Shown in pieces: positions 38,880 through 48,899 of a stretch of 64,000 nucleotides of DNA (position 1 is the first letter of the stretch; the number at the start of each line of letters is the position of its first letter). This DNA is from Symbiodinium natans. Its lineage: Eukaryota; Sar; Dinophyceae; Suessiales; Symbiodiniaceae. The notes beneath the pieces were generated by a model that was given only the letters and a program-made list of their open reading frames with translations, did no database searches and had not been told where the DNA came from. The stretch lies in assembly GCA_905221605.1 (NCBI GenBank), contig CAJNDS010000002.1, positions 64,001 through 128,000 of the forward strand, written 5' to 3'. A program made the position numbers and the translations under genes.

Positions 38880-39055
38880 GGCCGTCGCCACGGAACATTG
38901 CGCCAGAACGAAGAGCGAGAGCGGCCAGGGGCATGAGCGAAGTGAGAACATCGGAGGCTTCAACCGGCGCGCTTGGGGCACCGACTTAGGGGGGGAACTC
39001 GTGGTTCGAAGAAGGGCGATGTCTCTCGCATCAAGGGCCAGAAAATCTGAGAAAC
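38880..39055 (-). CDS. Gene H 3' exon, frame undecided
   Basis: After GGTTTCTCAG| one frame runs FLALDARDIALLRTTSSP, PKSVPQARRLKPPMFSLR, SCPWPLSLFVLAQCSVAT, ASWTE then TGA. Another (IFWPLMRETSPFFEPR) fits the upstream phase but stops after 28 codons. One of these is the end of gene H. Confidence 0.4.
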
Positions 39056-39128
39056 CCCAAGCCCTAGAGTTTAAAAACTCTACTAAGCTCTGAGGCTCTG
39101 AGCCTAAGTCTTGGACTTCCCCAGCTAC

Positions 39129-39198
39129 CAGAGAAGCCTCCCGAAGGTCGTTTGCAGGTTCGGTATCTATGTAGGACTTGGACCAGAGGCGCGCCGTG
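39129..39198 (-). CDS. Gene H exon
   Basis: Acceptor CCTGAAG|C, donor CTG|GTAGCTGG. In the phase set by the two upstream exons it reads TARLWSKSYIDTEPANDL then REASL. Confidence 0.6.
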
Positions 39199-39316
39199 CT
39201 TCAGGGTTTCACGCCTTTTGGGGTTTGGGTTTAGGGTTTAGGGTTGCGGGCTTAAGGGTCGTCAAGCAGGGCTTAGGTTCACGGCTAGACAGGGGAACCC
39301 TCACCAGAATTGGTAC

Positions 39317-39408
39317 CTGCTTCTTGGGACAGGTATCTCGAACCAGTACCCAGTACCCTGCCTGTCCTCTGGACCGCGACCCGAAGGAATCAAGAAAGCC
39401 CAAAGTTT
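39317..39408 (-). CDS. Gene H exon
   Basis: Acceptor TAAACCAG|AAA, donor AGCAG|GTACCA (near consensus). Phase 0 reading KLWAFLIPSGRGPEDRQG then TGYWFEIPVPRS, in frame with both neighbours. Confidence 0.6.
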
Positions 39409-39437
39409 CTGGTTTACAGCTTGGGCTTAGGACTTAC

Positions 39438-39502
39438 GGACGAAGCTTGCAAGTCTGTCGACGCCTGCAGTTGAAGGGAGTTCTCAGCTTTGAACATGAC
39501 AG
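39438..39502 (-). CDS. Gene H exon
   Basis: Acceptor TCTAAAG|CT, donor TCC|GTAAGTC. Reads VMFKAENSLQLQASTDLQ then ASS, ending in phase 0. A plus-strand ORF covers the same stretch but lacks splice edges. Confidence 0.6.
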
Positions 39503-40705
39503 CTTTAGATTTAGGGTTTTTCGGTCTGGGCGCAACTTTGCTGTGTTGCCAAGCTTGGGGTTTGGAGCCCGGAGTTCCTATAAACCATTACTAACCTTGC
39601 AACACCTTTAAAGCCCAAATATGACCAAAAACCCTAAACCCTAAACCCTATACACCCTAAGCCCTAATCCCTAGATCCTAAACCCTAAGCCCTACAACCT
39701 AAACCCGAAACCCCTAAACCCTCAGCCCTAAAACCTAAACCCTAAAAACCCTAAACCCTAAACCCCCCAACTCCTTAAAGCCTCTAAAGGCCTCCACCAA
39801 GTCCCCGGAGTTTCAGCGGCCATTTTTGCCTCCACGTAGCGCCGCCGCCTGCCCTGCGCTCACCGGTCCAGTGGAGCCTCTGCCACAAGGGTCAGGGGAT
39901 TTTGGGGTGTAGGGTTTAGGGTTTAGGGTTTAGGGATTTTGGGGTGTAGGGTTTAGGGTTGAGGGTTTAGGGTTGAGGGTGTAGGGTTTCGAGTGGACGG
40001 TCTCGTGGGATGCTTCGGGACTTTTTAAAGGCTTTTTTAGGGTAACTAAGGTTTTGAGGATGGTTTAACAAAGAATATCCTACACTCTAAACCGAAATCC
40101 CCCTTATAAACCCCAAACCTTCAACCCTAAGGCCCTAAACCCCAAACCCTAACCCCGAAACCCTGAACCCTCAACCCTAAACGCTAAACGCTAAACCTCA
40201 AACCCCCTAAACCCCCTAAACCCCCCAAACCCCCTAAACCCCCTAAACCCCCTAAATCCTATGAAAACCCAGAGGAGGAGCCTGGCAACCACCTCGAAAC
40301 GCGCCAAGTGCGGCTGCATATCGTAGGGGCGGAGTTGCCTCAGAACGTAGGGGTTTCGGGTTTAGGGGTTACGGGTTCAGGGTTGGGGTTTAGCGTCTAG
40401 GGTCTAGGGTCTAGGGTTTAGGGTTTAGGGTTTAGGGTTTGGGGTTTAGGGTTTTGGGGTTTAGGGTTTGGGGTTTGGGGTTTGGGGTTTAGGGTTTATG
40501 GGTTATGGGTTTAGGGTTTAGGGCTTAGGGTTTAGGGTTTGGGGTTTGGGGTTTGGGGTTTAGGGTTAGGGCTGAGGGTTTAGGGAGATTAGGGTGGGGA
40601 GTGGGCTTGGGCGGTTGTAAGGACAGGTCAGTCAGGGGTTCAGGCGTTCCCCCAAACCCCAAACCCCAAACTCCAAACCCCAAACCCCAAACCCTAACCC
40701 TAAAC

Positions 40706-41078
40706 CCGAAGGTGCTTGGGGCTGAATGGGTTCCATCTCGCGTGTGACTGAACATAGCTCTCCATGAAAACTGCTCGGGATTCTGATGCATAAGCCCGCC
40801 TGGGCAGGCCGAGAGGCAAGGCTGAATCTGCCAGATGCCTGGGACGGTGGCCTCGGCGTGGCCGACACCGTCTTGGCCAGCAGGGTCCTTGTAGTTGCGA
40901 ATGCCTGCGCGGCGCGCCCCACTGGCTGCGCCACTGGTAGGCAGGCCCACTTCGTGGGCACCATCCAGAACCTGTACTGGTACTGCGACCATCTTGTATG
41001 CGGGGTGCCGAAAAACGCCGCCCGGGGCCCACGACAGAACCAGCTGTGGCGGGCAAGTGGCCACTCCGCTTCCAGCTT
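40706..41078 (-). CDS. Gene H long exon
   Basis: 373 bp, the longest repeat-free exon. Acceptor ACCGACAG|AAG, donor TCGG|GTTTAGGG. Best frame starts KLEAEWPLARHSWFCRGP, then RAAFFGTPHTRWSQYQYR, FWMVPTKWACLPVAQPVG, and ends TREMEPIQPQAPS. All three minus frames are open because of GC content; this one has the best third-position G/C. Aromatic-rich start; no domain recognised. Confidence 0.55.
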
Positions 41079-41084
41079 CTGTCG

Positions 41085-41217
41085 GTTTAGGGTTTAGGGT
41101 TTAGGGTTTAGGGTTTAGGGTTTAGGGTTTAGGGTTTAGGGTTTAGGGTTTAGGGTTTAGGGTTTAGGGTTTAGGGTTTAGGGTTTAGGGTTTAGGGTTT
41201 AGGGTTTAGGGTTTAGT
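41085..41217. repeat. (TTTAGGG)n array
   Basis: Nineteen perfect units starting right at the acceptor side of exon 40706-41078. Confidence 0.95.
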
Positions 41218-41275
41218 TTACGGTTTGGGGCTTGGGCTTAGGGTTTAGGGTGTGGGGTTTTGGGGTTGGAGCTAC

Positions 41276-41325
41276 CACTGCTCCAAAATCTTCGTGGTAT
41301 GCATCCAGCCAGTGGAGAAGGTTAG
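41276..41325 (-). CDS. Gene H exon, right end uncertain
   Basis: Donor GCAGTG|GTAGCTCC is good. Reads NLLHWLDAYHEDFGAV. The acceptor was not found. Confidence 0.4.
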
Positions 41326-41531
41326 CGGGGTGGGTTCAGGGTTTGCCGTTCAGGATTTAGAGTGAGGGCGAAGGCTCCCCTAACCCTAAACCCGAAAACC
41401 CTAAACCCCAAACCCTAAACCGTTGGAGTAGAGGGGTTTGGGGTGTAGGGTTGAGAGCTGGGCGATTATGAGGGGATCAGGTTCAGGGGATTGGGGCGAC
41501 TGCCTCGTAGCCCACAACAAGCGGACAGCAA

Positions 41532-41596
<65 letters not shown>
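41532..41596. repeat. 65-nt poly(G) run
   Basis: An uninterrupted G run within an intron of gene H. Shorter G or C runs of 12-25 occur at 8291, 30291, 35887, 45721, 47220, 56711 and 57243. Exact length may be an assembly estimate. Confidence 0.9.
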
Positions 41597-41768
41597 CTAG
41601 GGTTTAAGGTTTAGGGTTTAGTGTTTAGGGTTTGGGGTTTGGGGTTTAGGGTCTTAGGGTTTAGGGTTGAGGTTTTAGGGTTCCGGGTTTGGGGTTTAGG
41701 GGCTCGGGTAGTATGATTGGGGATTAGGGGTTCGGGTATGTGCGAAGGTGGGGTTTAGGGTTTAGGGC

Positions 41769-41830
41769 TTGAGCCATAAGCTCTCCGTCGCTGAGCCCCC
41801 TCCCTCAACTAACAGTACTGGGACCATGGG
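41769..41830 (-). CDS. Gene H exon, GC donor
   Basis: Acceptor TTTTTTCAG|CCC; reads PMVPVLLVEGGGSATESL then WL. Donor CTCAA|GCCCTAAACC: the CCCTAAA orientation of the repeat gives a GC donor. Confidence 0.5.
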
Positions 41831-42133
41831 CTGAAAAAACCATAAGCCCCAAATGAACTCCATGAGCCCTGTAACCCTGCAAGCCCTCGCCCAAAACACC
41901 GTAAGTCCTACACTACAAGAAGCTTGCAAACCCTGTGAAAACCCTACAAGCCCAAGCCCTGTAACAACCCATGAAACCAGCATAACACCTTTGACTTATC
42001 AGCAATACTCTGCTACAACCCAGAACAGAAAGCTTTCAAACCGCTGCAAGTAGAAGCCCTAAACCCCGAAAAGCCCCATGCAGATCCAGAAAAAACTCCA
42101 AACCTAAACCCTAAATCCTCAACCCTAAACCCT

Positions 42134-42212
42134 AAACCCCAAACCAAGAAGCCCTCAACCCTAAATCCCAAACCAAGAAGCCCTCAACCCTAAATCCCAA
42201 ACCAAGAAGCCC
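42134..42212. repeat. Tandem 32-bp repeat, about 2.5 copies
   Basis: 'ccaaaccaagaagccctcaaccctaaatc' repeats with near identity. A telomere-like unit is part of the repeat. Confidence 0.85.
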
Positions 42213-42287
42213 CCAACCGTAAACCCTAAACCCTAAACCCTAAACCCCTAACCCTAAACCCCTAACCCTAAACCCTAAACCCTAAAC

Positions 42288-42380
42288 CGTACGAAGCCCA
42301 GGAGGCCTCAGCTGATAGCCCCGCTTCGCAAGCAGGGCGACGTCGCGGAGCAGGCCGCGCCCATTGCCGACCTCGAGGCG
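42288..42380 (-). CDS. Gene H exon
   Basis: Exactly 31 codons: RLEVGNGRGLLRDVALLA then KRGYQLRPPGLRT. Acceptor CCGAAG|CGC, donor ACG|GTTTAGGG. Strong third-position G/C. Confidence 0.55.
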
Positions 42381-42652
42381 CTTCGGAGGTTTAGGGTTTA
42401 GGGTTTAGGGTTTAGGGTTTAGGGTTTGAGGTTTAGGGTTTAGGGTTTAGGGTTTAGGGTTTGGGAGTTTTATAGGGGTTTGGGAGTTTGGGAGTTTGGG
42501 GGTTGGGGAGTTTGGCGGGGTTTATAGGGTTTTAGGGTTTATAGGGCTTCTAGGGTTTGTAGGGTTTGTAGGGTTTACAGGGTTTATAGGGTTTACAGGG
42601 TTTATAGGGTTTATAGGGTTTTCGGGGCTTTGGCAGAGTTGGGGCTTGGGAC

Positions 42653-42729
42653 TTCTGGGTCCGTCTTGAAAGCTCACGAGGGTTTGAGTGCTCTCTTGCT
42701 GGTTTAGCGCCCCAAGTTACAGAGGCCGC
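42653..42729 (-). CDS. Gene H second exon
   Basis: Acceptor TTGGGAAAG|GCG just outside the introner; donor AGAA|GTCCCAAG. Reads AASVTWGAKPAREHSNPR then ELSRRTQ. Joins the first exon in phase 0. Confidence 0.6.
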
Positions 42730-42733
42730 CTTT

Positions 42734-42842
42734 CCCAAAGAGCCCAATATTGCTTAATTCAGGAATATTCCTTAAATCATATTAAGGACCCCTATATGAT
42801 TTCAGGTATATTGCTTAATTAAGCAATATTGGGCTCTTTGGG
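42734..42842. mobile_element. Introner/MITE with 26-bp perfect terminal inverted repeats
   Basis: Left arm 42734-42759 (CCCAAAGAGCCCAATATT...) and right arm 42817-42842 are exact complements over 26 bp. Flanking TTT on both sides is a possible target duplication. The element is 109 of the 123 nt of gene H intron 1 (42730-42852; GTGAGAAAAA ... AAAG). A partial copy lies at 59393-59450. Confidence 0.85.
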
Positions 42843-42852
42843 TTTTTCTCAC

Positions 42853-42879
42853 GACGCCACCGCACGAGACCTTCAGCAT
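42853..42879 (-). CDS. Gene H first coding exon
   Basis: ATG at 42877-42879 opens MLKVSCGGV, nine codons, then donor GTC|GTGAGA. Upstream GGCTTCCTAG|TCGTTCGCC would be a leader acceptor only nine nt before the ATG. Confidence 0.6.
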
Positions 42880-43103
42880 GGCGAACGACTAGGAAGCCCT
42901 GAGCCCAACTCAAAAGACATGCAGGGTTTCGGGATTTGAGGGAGTTGAGGGTTTAGAGGGTTTAAGGTTTTAGGGTCTATAGGGTTGATAGGGCTAGGAA
43001 GGTATAGGGCTTGGGTTATAGGGTTTAAAGGGTTTAAGGTGGGGTTTGGGTTCATGGGCTTTATTGGGCTTCCAGGGTCTATGGGGCTTGTAGGGCTTGA
43101 TAC

Positions 43104-43213
43104 TCTGAAAAAGGGGCCAAGGCGCGTAGACCAGCGTCGGCGCGCGCAGGTCCAGCGCAAATCTGCGAAAGGGCTTGGGAAGGCCATTGCGGCCCGGGTC
43201 CTGCCAGGAGTCC
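43104..43213 (-). CDS. Exon upstream of gene H
   Basis: Acceptor GGGTTTAG|G within the repeat, donor CAGA|GTATCAAG. Reads DSWQDPGRNGLPKPFRRF then ALDLRAPTLVYAPWPLFQ. Strong coding signal; belongs to a gene whose other exons are not placed, or to an alternative 5' part of gene H. Confidence 0.55.
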
Positions 43214-43629
43214 CTAAACCCTAAACCCTAAACCCTAAACCCTAAAAACCCTCAACCCTCAACCCTCAACCCTAAACCCTAAGCTCAAAACCCAAAACCC
43301 TAAACCCTAAGCCCTAAGCCCTAAGCCCTAAACCCTAAGCCCTAAGCCCTAAACCCTAAGCCTTATCTCCAGCTTTTAGGGTTCACAGGGTTCTACTGGT
43401 TCATGGTTGGGATAGTATTAAAAATTTACATTTATATTCCTTATTGGGTTTTAAGTACCCTTTAAAATGTAAAATGTTACCCAACTATGACAAAGTCTAG
43501 GGGATCCATAGGCCTTAGGGCTGTCTTGAAGTTTTCAGGGGCTCAGGCCTTGAAGGGGTTCAGGGATTCAAGGGCTTTAGGGTTTAGGGTTTAGGGTTTA
43601 GGGTTTAGGACTTGAACGCAGAGGCACTT

Positions 43630-43900
43630 ACAAAGAAACCTGAGGGGACAAGCACTTTCCGCCTGTTTCAGTGAGGTGTGTCTGTGCCAGGTGCTGACCA
43701 GTGGCTAAGGCGCAGGGTCGTTTGGGTCCAGGTTTGGGGCGTTCGAGACGGCGGAGCCGAAACAACAAAATGTTGACAAAATCCGAGCGAGCGACTACGA
43801 CAAGCACGTCTGGCACGGGCAGAGAGGCGGGCACAGCGTCTCCAAACGGCATGGAGTCGCCTGCGTGGGCTGCGTTTCCAGGCTTGGGGGAGCTTCAGAA
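43630..43900. CDS. Open island on both strands
   Basis: Plus reading after CTGACCAG|: MLTKSERATTTSTSGTGR then EAGTASPNGMESPAWAAF, with a GG|GTCGAAA donor. Minus reading: MPFGDAVPASLPVPDVLV then VVARSDFVNILLFRLRRL, open to a TAA at 43628. Undecided; the region lies between genes H and I. Confidence 0.35.
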
Positions 43901-44401
43901 GGGTCGAAACCAGGGGTTTCGGGATTCCTGGATTTGGGTTTAGAGTGGGAGCAACAGGCTTCGGGTTTAGGGCTTTCCTCTTTGGGTCAACAGCGCTTAG
44001 GGTTTGGGCGAGAGTGCGGGGCTCAGCTCGGAGGATTTACAGGAGTGCTGACACACTCCTCCCCGATCTTTTGGGGTACTGATCTCCCCACTACAGAGTA
44101 AGGATGTTCTGACGCCCTGATTTGCAGCAACTGCAACACTGAATCCTGTGCGCGCCTGAATGCTTACGGCTCAGTGAAGGGTCGTGTTTTGCGGAAGGGG
44201 CATTTGGAGTTTAGCGAGTTAGGTCGTTGGCACTTTGTTTCCGTAATTAGGATACCAGCCTGAATTCAACCTATGCAGCTACTAGTACTACCCCAATCTG
44301 CTCCGTACTAGTTCTTTAGGGAATGAGTTGCCGTTATATCTCCTATGTTACCCTGCTAAGGGTTATATAGAGCATCAGCTTCCTGAATTCCTTATTAGGA
44401 A

Positions 44402-47400
44402 CTACTCGTCCCTGCCTTCGTCCATGTCCTCCTCCTCCTCGTCCTCCTGTGCCGGCAGCAAACAATTCTTGCTATTGAAATCCCCTTTTACGCTAGGATG
44501 GCCCGTAAACATCCCTTAACTTTCCTAAATCGAAAAATACTCGTAAACCCAAACACGGGAAGATGTAAAAATAATCTGGCCCTGAGCCCTCGAAGCCTAA
44601 AACCCTCCAAACCCTCTAATCCTGATCCTAATCCATAGAAGCCCCAAAACCCTACACCAAGGGATAGGACTCGAATGAAACCCTATCAAGGGTTTAGGAG
44701 TTGAGGGCTTAGGGTTTGGGGTTTAGGGTTTAGGGTTTCGTTCTGTGTAAGGGCTTCAAAGGCAATGTCTCGGGGTGTAGGGTTGAGAGTCTGTGCCTTG
44801 AATCTGAATCTGCTTAGGGTTTAGGGTAGGCTGTCCAAAACCTGGGAATGAAATTCTGTTTCGGGTGAACATACTCGATTTCTTGTTGCGTGTGGGTTCG
44901 GGGCTGGTTCCAGTGTTCAGAGAGTGCGGACCCCTCGACATGCCTTTTCCAGCATGGTTTAGGGTTTAGGGTTTAGGGTTTAGGGTTTAGGGTTTAGGGT
45001 TTAGGGTTTAGGGCATAGGGCATAGGGCGAACACAGCAGCGTCGTGGTCTTTTGGGCAATCCGCCCGGTTTCCCCAGGATGGCCCTTAAAACTCTCTGAA
45101 AACAACACAACCCTCTTAATCCTCCTAAACCCATAAGGGAAATATGCAAATTGTCCCAAGGGGCTACCTAGTCGCTCAGAACTACAGCCCGCGTCAGAAA
45201 TGCAAGCATCGCGATGGAGTTCAGTCGGACTGCCGCCAATGTTGATGGCGCTGAACCCTAAACCCTGAACCCTGATCTCTAAACCCTGAACCCTAAACCC
45301 TAAACCCTAAACCCTAAACCCAAACCCTAAACCCCAAACCCTCAACCCTAAACCTAAGGATACAACCTGGCATTGGTGCATGTGGTGTCGCTCAACACTC
45401 GGCCAAGGTCCTTGGTAACCCTACTTATCCCCCACCCGCCGCAAAAACATACGAAAAAACAAAAAGACACACCATCCCAAGCCGTAAACCCTATAGCTCC
45501 CACACCCTGAACCCGGAACCCTAAACCCTAAGCCCTGAGTCCTAAACCCTAAACCCTAAACCCTAAACCCTAAACCCTAAACCCTAAACCCCTAAACCCC
45601 TAAACCCCTAAACCCCTAAACCCCTAAACCCCTAAACCCTAAACCCTCGCCTCGCTCAGCTCATCCTCATCCTCGGCCGCCTCTGGGGGCATCTTGGTCC
45701 TGCTCCAGGGCTGGGAGAGGGGGGGGGGGGGGGGGTTTAGGGTTTAGGGTTTAGGGTTTAGGGTTTAGGGTTTAGGGTTTAGGGTTTCGGGTTTAGGGTT
45801 TAGGGTTTAGGGTTTAGGGTTTAGGGTTTAGGGTTTAGGGTTTAGGGTTTGGGGTTTGGGGTTTGGGGTGTGGGGTGTGGGGTTTAGATTTAGGGTTTCG
45901 GGTTTGGCGTTTGGGGTTTGCAGTTTGGGGTTTAGCGTTTGGGGTTTAGCTTTTAGGCTAGCTACGTTTCTATGCGCATCTTGTGCTTTTTATGTTGGCA
46001 GGTTCCCCTAAAACAGCAATCCTTAATAGGGATTCTAGTACCCCCCCCTTTTCATCCCTATTAAGGACTGTTAGTATGAGGGGGAGCATCCCAAAGTTTA
46101 TGTTTTCAGGGATGACGGTTCAGGGCTTAGGCTGTTTTTGTCTCATTGTTTGTCTTTTGTAGGGCTTTCGTAGGGCTTAGGGTTCTGCTGATTCTAGCGG
46201 GCTCTGGGGTTCGCAGGGTTTAAAGGGTTTAGCGGGGTTCACCGGCAGGCTTGAGGCTCTTGTAGACATGCCCGGCACGGTCTTAGGATGAAGGGCTTAG
46301 GGCTTGTAAGGGTTAAGGGTTAAGGGTTAAGGGTTTAGGGTTTAGGGTTTAGGGTTTAGGGTTTAGGGCAGAAGTTTGGGGGTTTGGGGGGTTACGATGT
46401 TAAAAAGGGGTTCCGGTTGCTTTAGGGGTTTTGTGGTTGAAGTTAACCCTGAACCCTAGGATACTTTGCAAAGGCCTGCGTCTTCTGCGCTTCACCCTAA
46501 ACCCTAAACCCTAAACCCTAAACCCTAAACCCTAAACCCTAAACCCTAAACCCTAAACCTTAAACCCAAAAAACTCGGGCCAAAGAGGGCACTGCACCGG
46601 CTAAGGTGACATTGCTTTTGCCAGATGCCTAGGCCCAAGAGAGACCTAGGAATTACAACGTTTAGGGTTTAGGGTTTAGGGTTTAGGGTTAAGGGTTTAG
46701 GGTACCCTTTCTGGGTTGAAGGGGCTGATAAGGGAACCTTAACCCCCCCCTCCCCCAAACAAAGTAATAAGGGCCACAGGGGGGTCCACAGGGGGGGGCG
46801 GAAATCATTAGTTACCCGAAAAGGGAAGAACCCTGAAACTCTCTCCCCCTGTCCATTCACCCTCCGCGAAACTTGCTAGGTCGTTCAGAGCCACACAAGA
46901 ATCGCCAACTAACACAGGTAGAGTCATGGACCCTCGCGCCAAGCAGTACGTAAGCCCCGCAGATCTACAAAGCCCAACAAATGATTCCAAAGCTGTGCCC
47001 TCGACCCGAAACCCTAAACCCTAAACCCCAAAACCCCTAAACCCCCAAAACCCCTAAATCCCCAAAACCCAAAACCCAAAACCCAAAACCCTAAACCCTA
47101 AACCCTAAACCCTAAGCCATCTCTAAACCCAAGATGTGCCTGGACAGCACCCCCAGCAGCCGGTGGAGGAAGACTGGGATGCCCAAGTCTCCACACCTCG
47201 GCGCTTTTTATGGGTTAGTGGGGGGGGGGGGGGGGGCTTTTGAGGTTAGGGTTTAGGGGTTTAGGGTTTAGGGGTTTAGGGGTTTAGAGGTTTCGGGTTT
47301 TAGGGGTTTTGGGGGGTTTTAGGGAATTAGGGGTTTAGGGGTTTTAGGGTTTAGGGTTTCGGGCTCAAAGCTCCAAACAGGGTGCCCTTTTGAAGAGATG

Positions 47401-47858
47401 GTTACTGGGGTAATCTAGGAATAAAAAGGGTGCCCTTTTTGGTTTCCAGAGCCTGATAAGGGAACCTAAAACCCCCCCCCTAAAAAGGGAATAAGGGCCC
47501 AGATACTTGCTCCGACTCTGCTTGTCGAAATAGTTGGGAAAAAGTCGTCCTAAGCCCTCCAAACCTGAAAGCATCAAAGCCCTCAGGAACCCAGAGCCCC
47601 AACAGCCCTTTGAAAACCCGAGGCCACAAGCTCGCTGCAGTCGGGCCTAGTAGGGTTTAGAGTTCGACCCTAAACCCTAAACCCTAAACCCTATACCCTA
47701 AACCCTAAACCCCTAAACCCCTAAATCCTAAACCCTAGACCCCGAACTCTAGAAAGGCCACGAAACCGGCCCCAACCCAAGCAAAGGCCCCAAGGCCCGA
47801 GCACGACCTCGGCTTCGAGGCCGCGCTCCGCAAGGTTTGCAAGGAGGGCGTCGAGGGC
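44402..47858 (-). CDS. Gene I: 13-exon chain, acidic C-terminus, product unknown
   Basis: Exons: 47767-47858, 47129-47196, 46832-46992, 46575-46628, 46455-46496, 46243-46281, 45645-45710, 45367-45410, 45168-45250, 45033-45084, 44842-44943, 44740-44809, 44402-44446. They total 918 nt, 306 codons with a TAG stop at 44402, and all junction phases agree. It begins ALDALLANLAERGLEAEV, passes through LGIPVFLHRLLGVLSRHI and GDSCVALNDLASFAEGEW, and ends TQNEDEEEEDMDEGRDE. The N-terminal third is helical and hydrophobic; the rest is polar with an acidic tail. The start codon is not in the chain. The last intron uses a GA donor (AAC|GAAACCC), and intron 44810-44841 is only 32 nt. Confidence 0.7.
45737..45880. 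repeat. (TTTAGGG)n array next to poly(G)
   Basis: G15 run followed by about 17 TTTAGGG units, then TTTGGGG. Lies in the 532-nt intron of gene I. Confidence 0.9.
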
Positions 47859-47879
47859 CTGCAGGAGAGGGCTTGTAGG

Positions 47880-47995
47880 TAGGGTTTAGGGTTTAGGGTT
47901 TAGGGTTTAGGGTTTAGGGTTTAGGGTTTAGGGTTTAGGGTTTAGGGTTTAGGGTTTAGGGTTTAGGGTTTGGGGTATGGGGTATAGGGTATAGG
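47880..47995. repeat. (TTTAGGG)n array
   Basis: About thirteen perfect units just upstream of the first placed exon of gene I; its acceptor CCTCTCCTGCAG| is separate from the repeat. Confidence 0.9.
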
Positions 47996-48060
47996 GTTTA
48001 GAATTTTGGGTTTTGCGACTGCAGGCTTCATGTGATTATATCGGGAATTGCTGCCACGGC

Positions 48061-48142
48061 TCATAAGTTGTCTTCGGGCAAGGCTAGAGCAATTTGTAGT
48101 GACACTTCCCTGTCAGTTGAAAGCAGATTTTCTCTCAGCGAA
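48061..48142 (-). CDS. Possible upstream exon of gene I or separate C-terminus
   Basis: Reads ENLLSTDREVSLQIALAL then PEDNL and TGA after TTCGCTGAG|. A GTGTCA donor after ...STDRE would join exon 47767-47858 in phase 0. Confidence 0.35.
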
Positions 48143-48157
48143 CAAGAGGGACACAGA

Positions 48158-48181
48158 TACTCTCTCTCTCTCTCTCTTTTG

Positions 48182-48213
<32 letters not shown>

Positions 48214-48382
48214 CTCTTCTTCTTCTTCTTCTACCCAGCGAAGAGGCCCCCCGAGGAGGCTCTCTCTCGCTCTCTCTCTGTACATTTATATCTCTCCTCA
48301 TCTCCGATGCCGGGGCCTGTTTTGTTTGCATTTTATTAGTTATTCTCTCTGTCTCAGTCTCTCTCTCCTGCCCACTTCCCTC

Positions 48383-48425
<43 letters not shown>

Positions 48426-48450
48426 CATATGTGCATATATATATATATGG
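48158..48450. repeat. (CT)n and (TA)n microsatellites
   Basis: CT runs (48158-48235, 48260-48300, 48345-48413) and a TA run (48414-48449). Long ORFs on both strands here are low-complexity artefacts. Confidence 0.9.
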
Positions 48451-48588
48451 TACCCCCCCCCAGTGACCTACCCTTTTTCGCCTTGTCTCAAGTCACCCAG
48501 CTGCACTGCAAGCAAACTCGGTGTGCAAGATAGCGTATTTCCTAGGGCGTAGACTAAAATACAACTAAAATCGCATACACGGGACAGT

Positions 48589-48892
48589 GGAAAAACCAAA
48601 AATACCAAAACCAAAAAACCAAAAAACCAAAACCAAAAAAACCAAAAAAACCAAAACCAAAAAAAACAAAAAAAAACAAAACCAAAAAAACCAAAAAAAA
48701 GCAAAACCAAAAAAACCAAAAATACCAAAAAAAACAATTTTCCGGGACTCTCAGGAAATCCCTATGAGGCTTCTCCAAGAGTCCCGGAAAATTGTTTTTT
48801 TTGGTATTTTTGTTTTTTTTGGTTTTGTTTTTTTTTGGTTTTTTTGGTTTTGGTATTTTTGGTTTTTTGGTTTTGGTATTTTGGCTTTTTGG
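48589..48892. mobile_element. Large A/C-rich palindrome (hairpin element)
   Basis: Left arm is (CCAAAA)-like and ends 'caattttccgggactct' (48735-48751); right arm begins with its exact complement 'agagtcccggaaaattg' (48778-48794) and continues as (GGTTTT)-like DNA. The loop is 26 nt. Total about 300 bp; the arms could form a hairpin. No coding potential. Confidence 0.8.
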
Positions 48893-48899
48893 TTCGCCT

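Noticed and set aside
39111-39611. Plus-strand 166-codon ORF
   Set aside because: It crosses three minus-strand exons that join in phase with good splice sites, and includes telomere-derived Gly-Leu-Gly-Phe stretches.
45966-46007. 42-bp exon candidate reading GTCQHKKHKMRIE in gene I
   Set aside because: Splice-like edges exist, but including it breaks the phase of the chain; skipping it keeps all junctions in frame.
47620-47658. Short exon candidate reading ARLQRACGL
   Set aside because: The flanking gene I exons 47767-47858 and 47129-47196 already join in phase without it.
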